Of a stretch of DNA of 64,000 bases, positions 60,000-64,000 are shown in pieces; within the stretch, counting starts at the first letter, position 1, and each line of letters starts with the position of its first letter. The DNA lies in contig CAIXWN010000024.1 of NCBI GenBank assembly GCA_903923135.1, positions 49,326 through 113,325 of the forward strand, read 5' to 3'. Position numbers and translations under genes: made by a program. Source of the DNA: an uncultured Caulobacteraceae bacterium. Its GTDB lineage: Bacteria > Pseudomonadota > Alphaproteobacteria > Caulobacterales > Caulobacteraceae. A model generated the notes under the pieces. That model saw nothing but the letters and a program-made list of their open reading frames with translations. It did not search any database and was not told where the DNA came from.

Positions 60000-62900
60000 C
60001 TACCAGGCGTCCACGAAGCGGCGGCGAGGGGCGTGTCGCTTGCGGCAGGTGTTCAGCCCCTGGACGATCCACTTCCGGGTGTCGGCCGGATCGATGACGG
60101 CGTCGATTTCCAGCGAAGCGGCGGCATTGATCGCCTTGCCCCGGGCGTAGAGGCTGCCCAGCAGCTTGTCGAACAACGCCTGTCTCGCCGCGGGGTCGGT
60201 CTCGGCTTCCAGCTCCCGGCGATAGCCCAGGCGCACCGAGCCTTCCAGGCCCATGCCACCGAACTCTCCTGTCGGCCAGGCGGCGCAGAACACCGGCGCC
60301 TGGGTCGAGCCCCCGGCCATGGCCTGGGCCCCCAGGCCATAGGCCTTGCGCAGCACGATGGCGAACATCGGCGTGCCGAGACGGGCGGCGTTGATAAACA
60401 GGCGGGACGTCTTGCGCACCGCCGCCGCCGCCTCGCTGTCGGGCCCGACCATGAAGCCGGGCGTGTCCACCAGCGACAACACCGGCAGGTCGAAGGCGTC
60501 GCACAGCTGGAACAGCCGCGAGCCCTTGTCGGCGCCGTCGCAGTCCACCGCCCCGCCGAGATGCCGGGGGTCGTTGGCGATCAGCCCCATGGGCCGGCCT
60601 TCGACGCGGACGAATCCGGTGATCAGGCCCGGTGCGAACCCGGGCCTCAGCTCCAGGAAAGAGCCGGTGTCGGCCACGGTCTCGATCACCTTGCGGGCGT
60701 CGTAGACGCGCAGCCGGTTCTCCGGAATGGCCCGTCGCAGGGCGCGCTGGTCGGCGCTCGCCCATCCGGCCACCGGCCCCTGGAAATAGGAGAGCGCCTG
60801 CTTGGCCAGCCGCGTAGCGTCGGCCTCGTCCTCGGCGAGAATGTCGACGACGCCGTTGGCCGTCTGCACGTCCATCGGCCCGATGTCCTCCGGCGCGAAG
60901 ACCCCCAGGCCGCCGCCCTCGATCATCGCCGGCCCGCCCATGCCGATGTTGGCGCCCTTGGTGCAGATCAGGATTTCGCTCACCCCGGCGAAGGAGGCGT
61001 TGCCGGCGAAGCAACGGCCCGAGACCACGGCGATTTTGGGAACCTGCCCGGCCAGCTGGGCGAAGGCCTTGAAGCTCGACGTCGCCAGGCCCGAGGCGCC
61101 GATGCCGTCGGTGTCTCCCGGCCGGCCGCCGCCGCCCTCGGCGAACCATATGACCGGCAACTCCTCGCTCTCGACGATTTCGAGGAGGCGATCGGTCTTG
61201 AGATGATTCATCAACCCCTGGGTGCCGGCCAGGACGGTGAAATCATAGGAAAGGGCTGCGCAGCGGGCCTTCTCGGGGCCGAACAGGCCGCCGTTCACCG
61301 AGCCGACGCCGCAGATCAGGCCGTCGGCCGGGCTGATCTTCAGCAGGTGTTCGGCCGAATGGCGGCGGCGCTGGGCGGCGACGGCGAAGGCGCCGTATTC
61401 GAGAAAGGTCCCCGGATCGACCAGATCGTCGATGTTCTCCCGGGCGGTCCTCTGGTTGCGGCTGCGGCGGCGGGCCACGGCCTCCGGCCGGGCCTCATCG
61501 AGGGTGAGCCGCCAGCGCTCGTTCACCTCGGCAAGGTCGGGACGGATGAAATCCAGGTCCACGGCGTCCTCCGCGTCCTCGACGGCGCCCTCCACCGCCT
61601 CGGGCGCGACGAACACCAGCGGCTGGTCCTTGAGCACCACCTCGCCCCTGTCGGCGGCGATGCGGACGATACGGCCGCCTTCCGCTGCGGTGACCACATG
61701 CTCCATCTTCATGGCCTCGAGGATGGCCACGGTCTGACCGGGACGGACCAGGTCGCCCTCGGCGACGTCGATGGACCCCACGGTGGCCTGCAGCGGCGCC
61801 CGGACCGGGCTCGCGCCCTCGATGCTCTCCTCTCGGGTTTCCGCGGCGGCCGCCGACCCGGCGGCGGCGGCATAGTTGCGGTGAGTCAGGGCGCCGGCTT
61901 CGGCGATCAGCGCCGGGGCGTTGTCCTCGACATAGTGGGTGGTGGTCACGCCGGTCCGCACATCCTCCCGCGCCAGCAGGGCGCGGAGGAGGCCGATATT
62001 GGTCTCCGCGCCCTCGATGCGGAACTCGGACAGCGCCCGGGCCGTGCGGTCGGCGGCGTGGACCAGGTTGGTTCCGTGGGCGATCACCTTGGCGATCAGG
62101 GAATCGTAGTTGGGGTTGGTGAGGTAGCCGGCGTAGCCATAGCCATCCACCCGCACGCCGGGACCGGAGGGCGCCTCATAGGCGGTGAGCCGGCCGCCGC
62201 TGGGCTGGGCGCCGCCGTCGGCCGTGAGGGTTTCCAGATTCACCCGCGCCTGGATGGCGACGCCGCGGGCTTCCGGTGTGGCCGTCAGACCGATCTTCGC
62301 CAGGGTCTCGCCCGCGGCCAGGCGGATCTGCGTCTGCACCAGATCCACGCCGGTCACCGCCTCGGTGATGGTGTGCTCCACCTGCAGGCGGGCGTTGGCC
62401 TCGATGAAGTAGAACTCCTCGCCGCCGGCTTCCAGCAGGAATTCGATGGTGCCCAGGGTGCGGTAGCGGGCGGCCGCGGCGAGGTTCACCGCCGCCTCGA
62501 ACAGCCGCGCGCGCCGGGACTCGCTCAGGCCGGGGGCCGGGGCGATCTCAAGGATCTTCTGGTGGCGGCGCTGCAGCGAGCACTCCCGCTCGCCGATGGC
62601 CAGGACGCCGGTGCGGTCGCCCGCCACCTGCACCTCGACGTGGCGGGCGTTCTCGATCAGCCGTTCGGCGTAGACCGCGCCTTCCCCGAAGGCGGCTTCG
62701 GCCTCCCGCGAGGCGGCGGCGAAGGCGGCCGCCAGATCCGCGCGCTGACGCACCACCCGCATGCCGCGGCCGCCGCCGCCGGCGACAGCCTTGATCATCA
62801 TCGCGGCGCCCGGCGGCAACTGGTCGAAGAAGGCCTCGACCTCGGCCAGGTCAGCGGCGCCCTCTGTTCCGGGCAGGACGGGGGTCTTGACGCGGATGGC

Positions 62901-63266
62901 CAGGGCGCGCGCCCGCGCCTTGTCGCCGAACGCCTCCAGGGCTTCGGGGGACGGACCGATGAAGGTGACGCCGGCCTGGGCGCAGGCGCGGGCGAAGGCC
63001 GCGCTCTCCGAAAGAAAGCCGTATCCGGGGTGGATGGCGTCGCATCGCGCCGCACGCGCGGCGGCGATCATGGCCGGTATGTCGAGATAGGCCCGGGCGC
63101 CCGCAGCCCCCAGGGCGATGGCACGGTCGGCCGCCTTCACGTGCAGGGATCGTTCGTCGTCGGTGGAATAGATCGCCGTCGAGGCCAGGCCCAGGTCCGC
63201 CGCCGCCCGGGCGATGCGAATGGCGATTTCGCCGCGGTTGGCGATCAGGATGTTGGTGAAGGTCAT
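60000..63266 (-). CDS. Single-chain biotin-dependent acyl-CoA carboxylase (BC-BCCP-CT fusion)
   Basis: This 1088-residue protein starts at ATG 63266 (MTFTNILIANRGEIAIRIARAA). Domains in order: biotin carboxylase (1-450, with VAGGGGRGMRVVR, HVEVQVAGDRTGVLAIGERECSLQRRHQK, and EANARLQVEHTITE), a linker, biotinyl carrier with EAMKMEHVV near residue 520, and a carboxyltransferase (600-1088) with VIWFAEGGGGRPGDTDG, ATSSFKAFAQLAG and LVDTPGFMVGPDSEAAAAVR. All three activities on one chain resemble the long-chain acyl-CoA carboxylases of Rhodopseudomonas and mycobacteria. The substrate acyl-CoA is unknown. It converges with fabB. Confidence 0.9.
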   Translation of the reverse strand: MTFTNILIANRGEIAIRIARAAADLGLASTAIYSTDDERSLHVKAADRAIALGAAGARAYLDIPAMIAAARAARCDAIHPGYGFLSESAAFARACAQAGVTFIGPSPEALEAFGDKARARALAIRVKTPVLPGTEGAADLAEVEAFFDQLPPGAAMMIKAVAGGGGRGMRVVRQRADLAAAFAAASREAEAAFGEGAVYAERLIENARHVEVQVAGDRTGVLAIGERECSLQRRHQKILEIAPAPGLSESRRARLFEAAVNLAAAARYRTLGTIEFLLEAGGEEFYFIEANARLQVEHTITEAVTGVDLVQTQIRLAAGETLAKIGLTATPEARGVAIQARVNLETLTADGGAQPSGGRLTAYEAPSGPGVRVDGYGYAGYLTNPNYDSLIAKVIAHGTNLVHAADRTARALSEFRIEGAETNIGLLRALLAREDVRTGVTTTHYVEDNAPALIAEAGALTHRNYAAAAGSAAAAETREESIEGASPVRAPLQATVGSIDVAEGDLVRPGQTVAILEAMKMEHVVTAAEGGRIVRIAADRGEVVLKDQPLVFVAPEAVEGAVEDAEDAVDLDFIRPDLAEVNERWRLTLDEARPEAVARRRSRNQRTARENIDDLVDPGTFLEYGAFAVAAQRRRHSAEHLLKISPADGLICGVGSVNGGLFGPEKARCAALSYDFTVLAGTQGLMNHLKTDRLLEIVESEELPVIWFAEGGGGRPGDTDGIGASGLATSSFKAFAQLAGQVPKIAVVSGRCFAGNASFAGVSEILICTKGANIGMGGPAMIEGGGLGVFAPEDIGPMDVQTANGVVDILAEDEADATRLAKQALSYFQGPVAGWASADQRALRRAIPENRLRVYDARKVIETVADTGSFLELRPGFAPGLITGFVRVEGRPMGLIANDPRHLGGAVDCDGADKGSRLFQLCDAFDLPVLSLVDTPGFMVGPDSEAAAAVRKTSRLFINAARLGTPMFAIVLRKAYGLGAQAMAGGSTQAPVFCAAWPTGEFGGMGLEGSVRLGYRRELEAETDPAARQALFDKLLGSLYARGKAINAAASLEIDAVIDPADTRKWIVQGLNTCRKRHAPRRRFVDAW

Positions 63267-63437
63267 GGGCGTTTGCAGGCTTCCTCTAGGGCTCGGACGG
63301 CGCTTTGCCCTCCACCATAGAGTCCGGCCCTGTGGGCCGCCATGCCGTCGGCGCGTTTGTCCCCGCCGTGGCGACGCGAAAGCGCTGTCTCCGTCCGCCA
63401 TCGGGTCGCCGGCTTGACTCCCCGGGACGCAAGATTA

Positions 63438-63452
63438 GAACAAAAAGAGAAC
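63438..63452 (+). promoter_or_regulatory. LexA (SOS) box upstream of imuA
   Basis: GAAC-AAAAAGA-GAAC, a direct repeat with a 7-base spacer. This is the alphaproteobacterial LexA operator (GTTC-N7-GTTC read on the other strand). It ends 19 bases before the imuA ATG, so LexA would block the promoter or early transcription. The remaining 63267-63437 shows no gene. Confidence 0.88.
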
Positions 63453-63471
63453 AAAAGGAGTCCTCCAGGTC

Positions 63472-64000
63472 ATGTCTCGCGCGGCGAGCTTCAATGCGGT
63501 GCGGGCGAAGGTCGCCGCCATGGAAGCCGGCGGTGGGCCAGCCAGGGCCGTCCTGTCGTTCGGGGACGCCCGGCTCGACCGGGCCTTTCCGGGCGGGGGC
63601 CTGCCCCTGGGATGCTGGCACGACATCGCCGGGGAGGGGCTGGAGATTGAAACAGCGGCGGCGCCGGGGGCTTTCGCCGCCGCTCTGGCCGGCCCCCTGG
63701 CGCGGCGGGGGGCGGTGATCTGGGTGATGCGACGGGGCGATCTCTACGCCCCGGGCCTCGCCGGATTCGGCTTTCCCGCTGAGCGCCTGATCCAGGTGCG
63801 GGCGCGTGACGAGGCCCAGGCGCTCGCGGCCCTCGAGGACGCCCTGGGAAGCGCGGGCGTCGCCGCCGCTATCGGCGAGGCCGGCGAGGTCGATCTGACG
63901 GCCGGCCGACGTCTCCAGCTGGCCTGCGAACGGCGGGGGGCCACCGGGGTTCTCATCCGCCGCCGGCCCTTCGGCGGGCCGGCCCGGGCGATGGCCGCCG
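63472..64000 (+). CDS. imuA: SOS mutagenesis protein ImuA (3' truncated by window edge; absent from ORF track)
   Basis: The frame is open from ATG 63472 to the window end (176 codons). AAGGAG lies 11 bases upstream. The protein is a RecA/SulA-like ImuA: AVLSFGDARLDRAFPGGGLPLGCWHDIAGEG at the start, AVIWVMRRGDLYAPGLAGFGFPAERLIQV, and a Walker-B-like ATGVLIRRRPFGGP region. ImuA usually heads the imuA-imuB-dnaE2 cassette for error-prone translesion synthesis after DNA damage. A LexA box just upstream supports SOS control. imuB and dnaE2 would lie to the right of this window. The minus-strand ORFs 63435..63626 and 63744..63956 are shadows. Confidence 0.9.
   Translation, partial: MSRAASFNAVRAKVAAMEAGGGPARAVLSFGDARLDRAFPGGGLPLGCWHDIAGEGLEIETAAAPGAFAAALAGPLARRGAVIWVMRRGDLYAPGLAGFGFPAERLIQVRARDEAQALAALEDALGSAGVAAAIGEAGEVDLTAGRRLQLACERRGATGVLIRRRPFGGPARAMAA

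Noticed and set aside
60033-63320. 1095-codon plus-strand ORF antisense to the acyl-CoA carboxylase
   Set aside because: The translation has no recognisable domain and mirrors a clear BC-BCCP-CT protein on the other strand; long antisense ORFs are common in GC-rich DNA.
1-64000. tRNA, rRNA, CRISPR arrays, IS elements
   Set aside because: I looked in the intergenic gaps and saw no cloverleaf-like sequence, direct-repeat/spacer array or transposase; a dedicated tRNA and repeat scan would be decisive.

Overview
This is a chromosomal window from a high-GC alphaproteobacterium, almost certainly a member of the Caulobacterales (Caulobacter/Phenylobacterium-like). Four things support this: a chpT fragment, a PhyR-NepR-EcfG general stress response locus, a CtrA-type TTAA-N7-TTAA box in a putative replication origin, and a gene order around parAB, mnmG/mnmE, rho, hemH, the DUF299 gene, maf, aroE, coaE, dnaQ and secB that matches the origin region of Caulobacter. 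No rRNA, tRNA, CRISPR array, insertion sequence or prophage was seen. Names rest on motif recognition in the supplied translations; no database search was run.

Layout. (1) 1-6.7 kb: the end of chpT with a strong intrinsic terminator, an entericidin-like lipopeptide gene missing from the ORF track, the phyK-ecfG-nepR operon divergent from phyR, a two-gene membrane module (DUF883/ElaB-like plus holin-like), and a PAS-HWE kinase fused to a receiver. Four promoter sequences of the form GGAAC-N16-CGTT (EcfG consensus) sit exactly where stress promoters are expected. (2) 6.7-18.8 kb: ftsK, lolA, xthA, a CenR-like regulator, an L,D-transpeptidase, a yggS/thiE pair, ntrZ, a DUF3576 lipoprotein, leuS, lptE and holA. 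(3) 18.8-32.6 kb: the replication and segregation region. mnmE-mnmG-rsmG-parA-parB lies on the minus strand, followed by rho, hemJ and hemH. A 610-base gene-free region follows that I interpret as oriC. On the other side is the plus-strand ppsR-maf-aroE-coaE-dnaQ operon. Two perfect parS palindromes are present, one inside the leuS coding sequence and one between mnmG and mnmE.

(4) 32-40 kb: secB, a Tim44-like protein, mltA and an Smr protein, then less conserved genes (GNAT, dihaem cytochrome, serine hydrolase, CbpA/CbpM chaperone pair, APH-type kinase). (5) 40.2-48.5 kb: an accessory aromatic catabolism cluster: hydratase, TetR regulator with a palindromic operator, aldehyde dehydrogenase, extradiol dioxygenase, FAH-family enzyme and HpaB-type hydroxylase. 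A leucine-rich-repeat protein of unknown role and an alpha/beta hydrolase close it. (6) 48.5-64 kb: hisBHAFE, a PfkB kinase, nth, hslVU, a MoeB/ThiF protein, a 2-hydroxyacid dehydrogenase, fabA-fabB and a single-chain biotin-dependent acyl-CoA carboxylase. The window ends in the start of imuA behind a LexA box, the usual head of an SOS mutagenesis cassette.

Together the genes couple stress sensing (PhyK/PhyR/NepR/EcfG), cell-cycle control (ChpT, and CtrA acting at the origin) and chromosome replication and segregation (oriC, ParABS, FtsK, HolA, DnaQ). The catabolic cluster at 40-47 kb is the clearest accessory insert.
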